Shown here: positions 12,447-20,851 of the stretch, one piece after another
Layout: each line of letters opens with the position of its first letter
How positions within the stretch are numbered: the first letter of the stretch is position 1
IMG/VR virus record: IMGVR_UViG_3300008116_000310
Span: 663 to 31,978 of that record
Length of the DNA stretch: 31,316 nucleotides
Direction: 5' to 3' (one strand)
Source of the DNA: a virus
The notes under the pieces: model-generated
The model's database searches: none
Seen by the model: the letters and a program-made list of their open reading frames with translations, nothing else
Told to the model about the DNA's origin: nothing
Made by a program: the position numbers and the translations under genes

Positions 12447-13076
12447 ATGATCGGTCAGAAGTTTGGATTGCTTGAAGTGATTGCGCAAGCCGATCCTGTG
12501 TTGGTTGGTAAAAGGCGCCAACTTCGACGCGCCAGATTTATTTGTAGGTGTGCTTGCGGTTTTGAAATGTGCGTGTATGCCAATAACCTAAAAAGCGGTA
12601 ACAGCAAATCATGTGGCTGTACTCGTTCTGTATCAAAAAGAACCCACGGCAGAAACGCATCTGATCCAACCTACTCAACATGGTCTGCAATGCGAAGCCG
12701 ATGCCTGAACAAGTCTTCTGCCAAGTATCCGAGCTATGGTGGTCGAGGCATCAAAGTTTGCGAACGATGGAATCGTTTTGAGAACTTTCTTGCGGACATG
12801 GGAGAGCGCCCAACTGGCAAGACACTCGACAGAATCAACAACGAAGGCAACTACGAGCCCGGTAATTGCAGATGGGCTACGCCACGCGAACAACGTGCCA
12901 ATCAACGGCCACAACAAACAACTGCGATTACACATCAAGGCAAAACCCAAACGATGGCTGAATGGGCTCGTGAATCTGTCGTTACCTACACAACTTTTGC
13001 CAAACGGATTTATGCGGGATGGTCCGTTGGCAGAGCATTAAGCGAACCATCCCACGCAACCAAAAGGAGTTTCTGA
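12447..13076 (+). CDS. Free-standing HNH homing endonuclease
   Basis: A 209-aa protein. The N-terminal part begins IGQKFGLLEVI and has a zinc-ribbon-like Cys set (C33, C35, C37, C56, C58). The centre has YSTWSAMRSRCLN and YGGRGIKVCERW, then LDRINNEGNYEPGNCRWAT near residues 127-145. This is a typical HNH/His-Me motif of phage endonucleases. The C-terminus (MAEWARESVVTYTTFAKRI, then GWSVGRAL) is an HTH-like DNA-binding repeat. It is more AT-rich than its neighbours and sits between the YqaJ and RecT genes, which usually adjoin. This is the pattern of an inserted mobile gene. Confidence 0.88.
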   Translation: MIGQKFGLLEVIAQADPVLVGKRRQLRRARFICRCACGFEMCVYANNLKSGNSKSCGCTRSVSKRTHGRNASDPTYSTWSAMRSRCLNKSSAKYPSYGGRGIKVCERWNRFENFLADMGERPTGKTLDRINNEGNYEPGNCRWATPREQRANQRPQQTTAITHQGKTQTMAEWARESVVTYTTFAKRIYAGWSVGRALSEPSHATKRSF

Positions 13077-13802
13077 ATGTCAACTGCACTCGTTCCCGTC
13101 GATCAAGTCGAGCGTATGGCTCTTGCCGTCGCCAAGTCCGGCCTGTTTGGCGTCAAGACCCCAGATCAGGCCATGGCCCTGATGCTCATTGCGCAGGCCG
13201 AAGGTCTGCACCCGGCCATCGCAGCGCGTGACTATCACATTATTAATAACCGGCCCACGCTCAAAGCCGACGCCATGCTGGCCCGCTTCCATACCGCAGG
13301 CGGCACCGTGCGCTGGGGTGAGTACACCGAGCGCCGCGTTGTCGGCACGTTCAGCCACCCGCAAGGCGGCAGCGTGGAGATCGAATGGACGCTGGACATG
13401 GCCATCACAGCCGGCCTGACCAAGAACCCGACCTGGAAGTCCTACCCGCGCCAGATGCTCCGCGCTCGCTGCATCTCCGAAGGCATCCGCACCGTGTTCC
13501 CAGGCGTCGTCGTCGGAACCTACACGCCCGAGGAAGCCGAGGACATGGACCCGCAGACGGCCCAGCCCGCCGCACCGCGAGACATGGGGCCGGTGGTCGA
13601 GGTCGCAGACTTCGGCAGCATCATGCGCCAGATCGACGCCGCGCAGACCATCGACGCTCTGAACGATCTGCGGCCCGCAATTCGCACGCTGGACCGTGAC
13701 GCACGCGCGGAGGCCATGGACGCCGCCCAGGTTCGTGCCGGCCAGATTCGCGCGGCGCAGGCGCCTGTGGAGACGCTGGAGGCCGCAGATGAGCCAATCT
13801 GA
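13077..13802 (+). CDS. recT: RecT-family single-strand annealing protein
   Basis: A 241-aa protein. The core at residues about 15-155 has GVKTPDQAMALMLIAQAEGL, HPAIAARDYHII, RPTLKADAMLARF, a WGEYTERRVVGTF strand and SYPRQMLRARCISEGIRTVFPG, as in phage RecT proteins. The C-terminal part is acidic and Ala-rich. It anneals the single strands made by the YqaJ nuclease. The gene starts directly after the HNH gene. Its stop is overlapped by the start of the next small gene. Confidence 0.88.
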   Translation: MSTALVPVDQVERMALAVAKSGLFGVKTPDQAMALMLIAQAEGLHPAIAARDYHIINNRPTLKADAMLARFHTAGGTVRWGEYTERRVVGTFSHPQGGSVEIEWTLDMAITAGLTKNPTWKSYPRQMLRARCISEGIRTVFPGVVVGTYTPEEAEDMDPQTAQPAAPRDMGPVVEVADFGSIMRQIDAAQTIDALNDLRPAIRTLDRDARAEAMDAAQVRAGQIRAAQAPVETLEAADEPI

Positions 13803-13962
13803 AACCCAGCACCGCGTGATCTTTTGGACAGATATTGAAACCCGAGACTATCGGTGGATCGTGGTGAAGCCTGTGATCCACCTGGACGTGGTAGCCGACT
13901 GCCGAACCCGTGACGCGGCTGAGAAGCTCGCAGCGGAACTAAACGCAAGGGAAGCAACATGA
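13789..13962 (+). CDS. Hypothetical small protein
   Basis: A 57-aa protein, MSQSETQHRVIFWTDIETRD at the N-terminus, with an alternating hydrophobic beta pattern followed by a helix RDAAEKLAAELNA. No family named. ATG 13789 lies in the last codons of recT, and its stop overlaps the next start (ATGA). The longer upstream frame is shadow sequence of recT. Confidence 0.6.
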   Translation: MSQSETQHRVIFWTDIETRDYRWIVVKPVIHLDVVADCRTRDAAEKLAAELNAREAT

Positions 13963-14216
13963 CCCGCGACGACATCATCCGGATGGCTCGGGAGGCTGGG
14001 TTAAATCCAATTTACAGCGCCTGCGATGAGCCGGATGTCAGTTATGCCTACGAAGATTGGGACGAGGAGATTGAAAAGTTCGCCGCCCTTGTCGCCGCCG
14101 CCGAGCGCGAGGCGTGTGCGAAGGTGTGCGAAGCCCGATACATGGGCGACAACAACCGTGAAGACATGGAGGCACGTCGATGCGCCGACGCCATCCGCGC
14201 AAGGGGCCAAGCATGA
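13959..14216 (+). CDS. Conserved hypothetical early phage protein
   Basis: An 85-aa protein with N-terminal MTRDDIIRMAREAGL and the helix FAALVAAAEREACAKVCE. This combination is frequent in small proteins from the recombination region of proteobacterial phages. The function is unknown. It overlaps both neighbours by ATGA junctions, so its translation is coupled to them. Confidence 0.75.
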   Translation: MTRDDIIRMAREAGLNPIYSACDEPDVSYAYEDWDEEIEKFAALVAAAEREACAKVCEARYMGDNNREDMEARRCADAIRARGQA

Positions 14217-14512
14217 CCCCGCGCCAAGCCGAAACCCTGGCCATCATCCAGGAGCGCCAGCCCGTTGCCATGGCCGACGTTGCACACCGCTTGGGCTGCG
14301 AGGGCGCCACTGCACGATCATACCTGCACCAGCTGCACCAGGCCGGCCTGATCGTGCCAAGCAGCAGCGGCCGCTGGGCACGCTGGCGAATCGCACCGCC
14401 GCCGAAGCCACCAGAACCCGAAACCGTAGCCCTGCGACGGGCTATTGAACAGGCGCCCAGCATCTGGCACTACGCGCAGCGACTGCGTGCCATCAGTGGA
14501 GTATCAGCATGA
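14213..14512 (+). CDS. Winged-helix DNA-binding protein
   Basis: A 99-aa protein. Residues about 1-55 look like a winged helix-turn-helix: PRQAETLAIIQERQPVAMAD, AHRLGCEGATARSYLHQL, then HQAGLIVPSSSGRWARW as the wing. A Pro-rich linker and a helical end follow. It could regulate the early operon or act in replication. I chose ATG 14213 with ATGA overlap to the preceding stop. Confidence 0.75.
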   Translation: MTPRQAETLAIIQERQPVAMADVAHRLGCEGATARSYLHQLHQAGLIVPSSSGRWARWRIAPPPKPPEPETVALRRAIEQAPSIWHYAQRLRAISGVSA

Positions 14513-14703
14513 TCCGAATCCAAAATCCATTTCGCACACCGTCAGAGCAGGAACTGATCGCCCGCGAGCTGGACCAGGCGCGGCGCGGCCTGCTCGAGGC
14601 GCAGACCGGGCGTGATTACGCTAGCGCGATGGTGCTGTACCACGAAAGCCGCATCGACCGGCTGCGCACGAAGCTGGAAATCCTGAGCCAGGAGAATTCG
14701 TGA
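14509..14703 (+). CDS. Small helical protein with QELIARELDQARR motif
   Basis: A 64-aa protein with NPF, QELIARELDQARRGLLEAQ, DYASAMVLYHESRIDRLR. It is almost fully helical and resembles small coiled-coil proteins common in phage early operons. The role is unknown. It is coupled to both neighbours (ATGA before, GTGA after). Confidence 0.7.
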   Translation: MIRIQNPFRTPSEQELIARELDQARRGLLEAQTGRDYASAMVLYHESRIDRLRTKLEILSQENS

Positions 14704-14885
14704 AGCCCTACAGCGACGTGAAAGACGTCACCATGACCCACCGCAGCACCGGACCAGGAATGGCGTTTCGCAAGAAGTGCTCTGTGTGCGACCAGCCGAG
14801 GGAGATTCTCGGCGGCTCGCTGTACACGCGGCTCAAGCTGTGGCGCTGCGCGGATTGCACGCAGAAGGCTAGGGGTGAGGCATGA
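14700..14885 (+). CDS. Small zinc-finger protein
   Basis: A 61-aa protein with CSVC near residue 26 and CADC near residue 50, a four-Cys zinc ribbon, between basic segments. It starts at GTG 14700 in a GTGA overlap. It probably binds nucleic acid, and its target is not evident. It ends in an ATGA overlap with the next gene. Confidence 0.7.
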   Translation: MKPYSDVKDVTMTHRSTGPGMAFRKKCSVCDQPREILGGSLYTRLKLWRCADCTQKARGEA

Positions 14886-15133
14886 CCACACAATCCGAAG
14901 CCCTGCAATTGGCTGATGCGCTTGATGTAGGCGAAATCAGCTACACCGGAATGTGCAAAGTTGCCGCCGAACTGCGCCGGTTGCATGGCGTAAACAAAGA
15001 ACTTGGCAATGCACTGCGCCGCCTCATTAGCTATTGCAACACGCTGGAAAACCGTTTGATGGAAGCAGATGGAGAACACCCAGCATTGCAAGAAGCAAAG
15101 GAAGCGTATGCCAAAGTGGAGGGGCAAGTATGA
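14882..15133 (+). CDS. Hypothetical helical early protein
   Basis: An 83-aa helical protein with ADALDVGEISYTGMCKVAAELRR split over a helix pair and a second helix LGNALRRLISYCNTLENRL. It looks like other short phage proteins with the AAELRRLH pattern. No function known. It is coupled by ATGA at both ends. Confidence 0.7.
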   Translation: MTTQSEALQLADALDVGEISYTGMCKVAAELRRLHGVNKELGNALRRLISYCNTLENRLMEADGEHPALQEAKEAYAKVEGQV

Positions 15134-15444
15134 CCACCCTACGAACCGCCGCCCAGCAGGCGCTGGAGGCGTTGGATTGGTACGCAGAGTGCGCGATGGT
15201 GTCCGAAAAAGCAGCAGACGCAGCATCCGCCCTCCGCGCCGCGCTGGTAGAGCCAACCTGTGCTACGCAGGACTGTATGCCTAGTAAGTGCAGCCTAGCG
15301 GCACAGAACACCGAGCAAGACCGTGTGCTGGTGGAGATGGAGCACGCGCTGGTTGAAGCCGAGGCCATCATGGAGGAGGTGGACGAAGAGACCGCCGACG
15401 CATGGCGTAAACGTTGGGGGCGTTTGTGGGGGAGGCCAGCATGA
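15130..15444 (+). CDS. Conserved early phage protein (AAQQALEALDWY type)
   Basis: A 104-aa protein that opens TTLRTAAQQALEALDWYAE and continues with AADAASALRAAL, a signature seen in many phage early proteins without assigned role. The central part has three Cys (CATQDCMPSKC), and the C-terminal half is acidic and helical. I chose ATG 15130 (ATGA overlap) instead of the in-frame ATG at 15034. Confidence 0.75.
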   Translation: MTTLRTAAQQALEALDWYAECAMVSEKAADAASALRAALVEPTCATQDCMPSKCSLAAQNTEQDRVLVEMEHALVEAEAIMEEVDEETADAWRKRWGRLWGRPA

Positions 15445-15740
15445 AGTGCCTCGAGACTAGGCGCCAGCACGGCTGCCTGAGGATGCGGCGGTACGAGAAG
15501 GACAACGGCCGCCGAGTCAAGACCATGGAGCTGCCCTGGACGTTGTGGCTGCGCGTTCGCTCAAGCGTGATGAAAGGGATGCCAGGCTACGAGCGCACCG
15601 AGGCCGCACGAGACCGCATCGCCGTGATCCAGCGCATGCTGGCCGATGGAGACAAGCCAGAGTACATTGCAGCCGTCGTCGGCGTTACACGCCAACGGGT
15701 GCAGCAGATCAAGGACAGAAGTAAGGAGATCGCAAGATGA
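15441..15740 (+). CDS. Small HTH protein
   Basis: A 99-aa basic protein. The C-terminal part is a clear helix-turn-helix of sigma-factor-like type: YIAAVVGVTRQRVQQIKDRS near residues 75-94. The N-terminal part has a QHGCLRMRRYEKDNGRR segment. It lies near the end of the early operon, where late-gene activators or antiterminators are often found. That role is inferred only. I chose ATG 15441 for its ATGA overlap with the previous stop. Confidence 0.7.
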   Translation: MKCLETRRQHGCLRMRRYEKDNGRRVKTMELPWTLWLRVRSSVMKGMPGYERTEAARDRIAVIQRMLADGDKPEYIAAVVGVTRQRVQQIKDRSKEIAR

Positions 15741-15922
15741 CCTCTCGAATCCCCAACGGTTGCGACCAGCAGGGCCGCCACCCCCAGGCCGCAGAGTGCT
15801 GCACTGATATTGGCGTAGACGATGATGCAGACTTGAGCATCGAACGAGCCACAATTTATCTGGCTGCAGTTGTAGCAGCAGTGCTGTGCATCATTCTGGC
15901 TGTAAGCCTGTTGGCATCATGA
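15737..15922 (+). CDS. Small membrane protein
   Basis: A 61-aa protein with a soluble N-terminal half containing several Cys and Asp residues and one C-terminal transmembrane helix (ATIYLAAVVAAVLCIILAVSLLA). It is too small to be placed in a family. A role in lysis or membrane exclusion is possible. The endolysin and holin genes lie next to it on the other strand. It is coupled by ATGA to both neighbours. Confidence 0.6.
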   Translation: MTSRIPNGCDQQGRHPQAAECCTDIGVDDDADLSIERATIYLAAVVAAVLCIILAVSLLAS

Positions 15923-16119
15923 GGCAACTCTCGGCCGACACAGCCCGCTGCGCCGGCAGCCACCGCGCAGAATGCAACAACTGCATGCGCAGGCTGTCGC
16001 CGCCTCATGACCGTCAGATTTGGATGGGCGCCTGGGTAATGGACGACGAGCAATGCCCGAGTCACTTGCCGCCGAGCAAAGCAGTTTTCTCGCGCGAACC
16101 TGCCGAGCTGCCAAAATAG
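15919..16119 (+). CDS. Cys-rich small protein
   Basis: A 66-aa protein with CAGSHRAECNNCMRR at residues 9-23 and a further Cys in DDEQCPSH, likely a small metal-binding domain. It is the last gene of the right-going early operon, and its last 58 nt overlap the end of the holin gene on the opposite strand. No function recognised. Confidence 0.6.
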   Translation: MRQLSADTARCAGSHRAECNNCMRRLSPPHDRQIWMGAWVMDDEQCPSHLPPSKAVFSREPAELPK

Positions 16120-16577
16120 TAGGCCACCACGCTGGCCCAGGCACCGCCCAGGGCGCCTAGCATTACAAGCAGAGCGTCGCCACCGGTCTCGGGCTTGCCC
16201 TGCGTCAGCAGCCAGCCCAGCACACCGAAAAAGCCCACGGTGATGCCGATGGCCAGCATCCTAGGTGTGAGCGTGTCGCCAGTGCCCGCCTCGCGCTGCC
16301 GAGCTCCGTCTCGGTCGGCCTGGTGCACGCGCTCTAAGTCAATGTCAAGCTCCCGCATCCGCACTTGAAATGCCTGCTCGGCCGCCTTGATCTTGACCAG
16401 CGCATCCGCGCCACCGATGGCCATTGCCTGAGATATATCGCTCTCCGAACCATCAGGACGCCCGAGAAGCGCATCCGAAAGGGCAGACGCAGCTACCCCC
16501 GCCAGCGGCCCGCCAAGGGCTGTAGCGAGGCCAGGCGCAACAGTGCGGACAACGCTTTTCCAGTCGAAATCCATCAT
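16062..16577 (-). CDS. Holin of the 3TM / gene-transfer-agent type
   Basis: A 171-aa protein. The N-terminal amphipathic/hydrophobic region is VAPGLATALGGPLAGVAASAL (hydrophobic in two parts), followed by a charged helical middle. Two C-terminal membrane helices are ITVGFFGVLGWLLTQG and LLVMLGALGGAWASVVAYYF. This layout fits the family named Holin of 3TMs. It would open the inner membrane for the endolysin encoded just upstream on the same strand. It starts in a 4-nt overlap with the endolysin stop. Confidence 0.8.
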   Translation of the reverse strand: MMDFDWKSVVRTVAPGLATALGGPLAGVAASALSDALLGRPDGSESDISQAMAIGGADALVKIKAAEQAFQVRMRELDIDLERVHQADRDGARQREAGTGDTLTPRMLAIGITVGFFGVLGWLLTQGKPETGGDALLVMLGALGGAWASVVAYYFGSSAGSREKTALLGGK

Positions 16578-17050
16578 CCCTCCATCAGGTCAGCAATTCG
16601 GCGTGCCCAGCCGCGGGAGAACGCTGGCCAGTTCGTCAGGCTGGTCATGAAGCGCAACCTCTGGGCCAGTATGCGCATGCGCAATGCGTTGGCATCCTGC
16701 GCATATGCCGCTGCCAGGGTCTGTGGGCCGATCACGCCGTCCGCATCGACACCGAGAGCCCGCTGCAGCCACCGCGTCGCCTGGCCAGGCCCGCTGTTGA
16801 CGGCGCCGTCAAAAACCGCGTAGCGGATGCCAGGCGGCAGATCATCGGCCCGAATCGGCTTCCAGTACTTTTCAAGGTAGATCCGCTGCGCCAGCTCAAG
16901 CGGCAGCTCGCGCATGTCACCTTTGTAGCCCACCTCACGGGCTACGGCTTCGGTGATGCCGTAGCGGGTCTTGCCGCCTGGGTCAGCCGAATGGTCTGAG
17001 AACTCGCCTTCGTGGCCGAGCAGGAGGGCAAGGGCAGTTTCGAATTTCAT
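16574..17050 (-). CDS. GH108-type endolysin (N-acetylmuramidase)
   Basis: A 158-aa peptidoglycan hydrolase. EGEFSDHSADPGGKTRYGIT near residues 14-33 is the hallmark of the GH108 family, with E14 as the catalytic acid. YWKPIRADDLPPGIRYAVFD follows. A C-terminal peptidoglycan-binding part with ALGVDADGVIGPQTLAA is at about 100-116. No signal peptide is seen, so release should depend on the holin. The start is coupled by ATGA (17047-17050) to the end of the large adhesin gene. Confidence 0.92.
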   Translation of the reverse strand: MKFETALALLLGHEGEFSDHSADPGGKTRYGITEAVAREVGYKGDMRELPLELAQRIYLEKYWKPIRADDLPPGIRYAVFDGAVNSGPGQATRWLQRALGVDADGVIGPQTLAAAYAQDANALRMRILAQRLRFMTSLTNWPAFSRGWARRIADLMEG

Positions 17051-19299
17051 ATTTTGGAGTACCCTATTCTCATGGGAGTGAAACCAAATGTAGAAAAATC
17101 CGAAATTGCAACCGGCGAGTTAGCCTCAAGGTTGGCTTGCGTAAATTCGGATGATATAAAACGCGCGACTCCTCCGAAAACAAATGAGGGGTTTGAGTTG
17201 TCGTAGAACAGCGCGTAATATTTGTCTTTGACTAACACAAGTCTTGCTCTATTGCCAAAATAGTCTTGATTGTTCAAACTTGCGACAATTGTTAATACAG
17301 GCAAATTAAAATCAGGGTAATCCGCAGAAAAGATTTTAGTATCTGTATACGCTCCATTAAAGAAGTTTCTTGTGATTACATATGAGTTGCTTGGTTTTGT
17401 TAACGTGACTGTATTCGACGGATAGCAAACTGATATATCACCCATAAATCCGCGTTTTGTTTGACTTGTAATTTCCAGTTGCACATTCCCCTCACTAAAG
17501 ACGAGGTTATATATATTTGCTGGAAATTGATAATTTTCGACTTTCAGAGTGCACAATCTGCCATCGTCTGGGTGAAATTCAGCGGCAATTAATCCAGAGT
17601 CAGCAAAAAAAGCTGTCGATGAAGACGTAAATTCAAACCTCCCACTTTGATATCCTTGATATACGGCGCAAACTGCCTTGCATTCTGACGGGTGAAATGA
17701 TACTCTGTATGTCCCAGTTCCATCAGCGCCGTAACTTGCAAAAAACGCAGAACCAACTACCGGCCACGTTTTTGTTAATGCCACGCACATATCGCCTGGA
17801 TATGTTGAAATAGTTTCAAGACCAGAATTAGGCGCCGCAGGTTCTCTTATTACGTTAACAAATTCCTTGGTTGCCAGTTTTGTTACTTGATTGGTGACCA
17901 GATTTTTACGGTAAAAATGCAGATACTCGATATCATATTTATCGTAAACAAAACCGTTTGGCCCCGTAATGGTTTCAGTATTATTATAGCTGTTGTTATA
18001 ACAGACAAAATATAATATGTCTTGATTATTTTCTACATATATCGCGGCTCCCGCGATTACAAATGCACTATGAAAAGACGACCACCCATTGGGAAAATTG
18101 TAGCGCGTGCCGTTTGCGCTTATTATGTTGTAATGTGCATAAAACTCAGGCGTTGCACAATCAATTACTTCGTTATTATAAACAACGTATGGATACATGA
18201 ACGGATCACCGCCAGCTCTCCACGTGACAACTTTCTTGTTTGCTCCAATCCATACCCTGTCCCCGCCGTAATTGTTGTTGTCTTTCCAGGTGTTCGGATA
18301 GTATTTACCACCAAGTCCAAAATAGGCGTCATCTGATGCGGGGCCTGCGGTAATTGGGTAAATAGCCGTGCCAGGCATAAACACTTGCGCAACAGTTTTG
18401 CTGATCACGAACCACGGCCCGCACTGCCTTGGATTGCTCAGGAACCCGATGATCCGTGGCGTGCTCCAGCTCTGCGACATGAACTGCACCACCACCCCAT
18501 CGCCGACCTCAAACACGCTGCCGTTGCAGTCCTGGTACACGATCGGCACGTTGGTGAGTGTGCTCGTCTGGTTCACATCAAACTCAACGTTGACCAGCCC
18601 GATGTCGGCGATGTCACTGGCGCTGGACTTGGCCTCGTCCAGCAGCACATCCGCCGTGTCGCCGCTGATGGCGGTAATCACTCCGCTGCGATAGGTCGGT
18701 TTGAACTTCTGCCAGCCTGGCAGAATGGCGGCGTTGTAGTAGGCCTGGGGGGGCGTCATCAAGGCCCGCATGCGCAGCTCGCCATCGGCATCGAAAGGCG
18801 CCCGTCCTGCAGGCGCGATCAGCACCGTCTTGGGCTCGTTGGGAATCTCGAGCGTGGCCACCTCACCAGAGGCCGCCTCCGTGTAATCTGCACACCAGGC
18901 GTTCAGGGTCAGGCTTGCGCGGTAGCTGTTGAGCTGGTCGATCTTGCGCAGGTTGTTGGCCTTGGCGCTTTGCAGCTTGCCGATGGCCACCGTCTCGGTG
19001 CGCAGCGCCTCTTCCTTGGCCACTTGATCCAGCTTGGCAGCCTCAACGGCCGGCAGCAGATTCGGCGAGCTGTTGCCTGTGATGTAGGCCTCAATCGCAG
19101 CAGCCAGCGCGGCATTGCTGGCGTTCAGCGCGTTCTGGGCCGTGTTGACCTTGACCTGCTGCGCGGCGATCTGTGTGTCGAGTTCGGTGTTGGCGCCCGT
19201 CAGCAGCAGCAACTGCGCCGCAAGCCGCGACTCGCCGAAGTCGAGCTTGATCGTGTATTGGCCCTCTCCCAGGTCGGCCAGAATCGTGCCGCGCCCCAT
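17047..19299 (-). CDS. Tail fibre / tip adhesin with modular C-terminus
   Basis: A 750-aa protein. Residues 1-30 are beta-rich. Residues about 40-110 are a long helical, coiled-coil-like stretch (ELDTQIAAQQVKVNTAQNAL and following). Residues about 120-290 are GC-rich coded, beta-structured sequence, probably the part that attaches to the tail. From about residue 295 to the end the DNA is clearly AT-rich, and the protein becomes Asn/Tyr/Ser-rich, as in receptor-binding domains. It is followed by the endolysin. It likely sits at the tail tip and binds the host surface. Which sugar or protein is bound is not readable. Confidence 0.75.
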   Translation of the reverse strand: MGRGTILADLGEGQYTIKLDFGESRLAAQLLLLTGANTELDTQIAAQQVKVNTAQNALNASNAALAAAIEAYITGNSSPNLLPAVEAAKLDQVAKEEALRTETVAIGKLQSAKANNLRKIDQLNSYRASLTLNAWCADYTEAASGEVATLEIPNEPKTVLIAPAGRAPFDADGELRMRALMTPPQAYYNAAILPGWQKFKPTYRSGVITAISGDTADVLLDEAKSSASDIADIGLVNVEFDVNQTSTLTNVPIVYQDCNGSVFEVGDGVVVQFMSQSWSTPRIIGFLSNPRQCGPWFVISKTVAQVFMPGTAIYPITAGPASDDAYFGLGGKYYPNTWKDNNNYGGDRVWIGANKKVVTWRAGGDPFMYPYVVYNNEVIDCATPEFYAHYNIISANGTRYNFPNGWSSFHSAFVIAGAAIYVENNQDILYFVCYNNSYNNTETITGPNGFVYDKYDIEYLHFYRKNLVTNQVTKLATKEFVNVIREPAAPNSGLETISTYPGDMCVALTKTWPVVGSAFFASYGADGTGTYRVSFHPSECKAVCAVYQGYQSGRFEFTSSSTAFFADSGLIAAEFHPDDGRLCTLKVENYQFPANIYNLVFSEGNVQLEITSQTKRGFMGDISVCYPSNTVTLTKPSNSYVITRNFFNGAYTDTKIFSADYPDFNLPVLTIVASLNNQDYFGNRARLVLVKDKYYALFYDNSNPSFVFGGVARFISSEFTQANLEANSPVAISDFSTFGFTPMRIGYSKI

Positions 19300-20849
19300 C
19301 AGGCCCGCTCCCCCACTTCCATGTAGGCGTCGCCATCGCCGACGTAGTAATTGATGTAGGAGACGACGAACTCCTCAGAGCTGGCGAAGACCCGCTGCGC
19401 CGGCCGCAGCAGCCAGTCAATTGAGCACCGCACGCGCGTGCCGCCCTGGTTGATGCTGATGGACCTGATGCCCTGCATGATGCGGTTGTAGGCCGCGCTA
19501 GGGGTCTCGTTGGGGGCGAAGCCGGTGCTGTAGCCGCTGATGGTGCAGGTGTAGCGGAATGGCCCCTGGTCGAAGGTCGTCGTCTGCACCGGTGCCGTGG
19601 CCATCTCGTAGGTGAGTGGGGCGGCCAATCCTGGCACGTCCACCAGGCGCGAGATCTTGAACTGCGTCGCCGAGTTGATGGCCGAGACGTAGGCCGACAC
19701 CGCAGGCACCACGCACTGGACGTAGTTGCTCAGGCCGGTTTGCAGCGTGGCCTGCCAGCTCGAGATCGGCACCCGCACCGTGCCGCTCGGGGTGGTCAGG
19801 TCCATCACGTAGTAGGTGGTGGCGTCGCCAATGACCTCGGTGAAGTCGTGCGTGGCCAGCGGCGTGGCCGAGCCGAGCATGGACGGCACGTCGGCGCGAG
19901 CGAAAAGATGCCATGCCAGCGGGTTTGCATTGCCCAGCATGGTGGGCGCATCGGCGCGAGCGAATAGGTGCCATGCAACGATTTGCTCAGGCCCCAACAT
20001 GGACGGGGCGGACGCATAGGCAAGCGACTGCTGCCCCAGAATTTCAGGCTGGCCAAGTGGGCCTTCGGCTAAAGCAATGGCCCTTGGCTCAACCAGAGCC
20101 AAAACACTAGGAGAGCCTAGTGGGCCAGAATCTGCAGCCCTAGCGACTAAGGGGCCTGAATTTGGAAATGGTGAGGTTGGAGCAGTGAAACTAGCGGTAT
20201 AGCGTGCAACGCCTTTTGTAATTCTTAGGTCATCAATATACCCGTGAGCATATGTTGCAAGATCTCCTCGAGACCCCAGCCGCAATCCTTCAGTGCCGCC
20301 TAAAGTGTAAGATGTATTATCAGATACAGATTGTTTTAGAGTGCCGTCTAAAAAACACCTGACAGTTCCACTTTGGCGCGCAAAAGCAATATGACACCAT
20401 CCTAATGGTGTTACTGCTGTATTGGTTGAAACTATTGTTGCAGAGCCGTCAGATGCTCCAAGACCAATTGAATCTGTAACTGGCCCTGGGCTTGAATCTC
20501 CAGCTTGCCATATCTGAAAAGTCCCGGCAGTGTTTGTGCTGCTTGGATGAGCAATGATTCGCCTATATGGCGATTGTGTGGCAGCGGACGAACTGTAAAA
20601 CCAGAACTCAACAGTAAAATCACCGGTGCCAAAATTAAAATCCGAACTAGCTGCTACGTCTAGATAATCTCCGTTTCCGTCAAGGTAAACACTTGCGCCG
20701 CCAAATTTAGATTGCGTTGTACTGATTGCGGCATTGCCATTAGCGGTTACCGTTTTAGGTGTCGGCGAGTTATCTGTAAACGTAGTGCTCCCATTCGCTC
20801 CATCAAAATGGAGCAGCAGGGAGACACTGTTGTAATTCGGATCAGACAT
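19299..20849 (-). CDS. LamG-like adhesin / minor tail protein
   Basis: A 516-aa protein. Residues about 5-225 form a concanavalin/LamG-like carbohydrate-binding domain: LLLHFDGANGSTTFTD, GDFTVEFWFYSSS, then GYIDDLRITKGVARYTASF. Residues about 235-335 contain 20-aa repeats with P-S/T-M-L-G and WHLFARAD. Residues about 340-516 are a beta-rich part likely bound to the tail. The N-terminal domain is AT-richer than the rest. The protein would be a surface-exposed tail or decoration adhesin. It starts 2 nt after the previous stop and shares 1 nt with the next gene. Confidence 0.78.
   Translation of the reverse strand: MSDPNYNSVSLLLHFDGANGSTTFTDNSPTPKTVTANGNAAISTTQSKFGGASVYLDGNGDYLDVAASSDFNFGTGDFTVEFWFYSSSAATQSPYRRIIAHPSSTNTAGTFQIWQAGDSSPGPVTDSIGLGASDGSATIVSTNTAVTPLGWCHIAFARQSGTVRCFLDGTLKQSVSDNTSYTLGGTEGLRLGSRGDLATYAHGYIDDLRITKGVARYTASFTAPTSPFPNSGPLVARAADSGPLGSPSVLALVEPRAIALAEGPLGQPEILGQQSLAYASAPSMLGPEQIVAWHLFARADAPTMLGNANPLAWHLFARADVPSMLGSATPLATHDFTEVIGDATTYYVMDLTTPSGTVRVPISSWQATLQTGLSNYVQCVVPAVSAYVSAINSATQFKISRLVDVPGLAAPLTYEMATAPVQTTTFDQGPFRYTCTISGYSTGFAPNETPSAAYNRIMQGIRSISINQGGTRVRCSIDWLLRPAQRVFASSEEFVVSYINYYVGDGDAYMEVGERA
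19861..20040 (-). repeat. Three 60-nt direct repeats in the adhesin gene
   Basis: Segments beginning near 19871, 19931 and 19991 align at an exact 60-nt spacing (20 codons). They code for P-S-M-L-G and W-H-L-F-A-R-A-D units. The match is strongest between the first two copies and weaker in the third. Such units probably form a stalk or linker between the sugar-binding head and the tail-bound part. Confidence 0.7.
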
Positions 20850-20851
20850 GC

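Noticed and set aside
18385-19326. Plus-strand frame (313 codons) opposite the 750-aa adhesin
   Set aside because: No domain, typical Arg/His/Leu-rich shadow composition, and it lies only over the GC-rich part of the adhesin gene.
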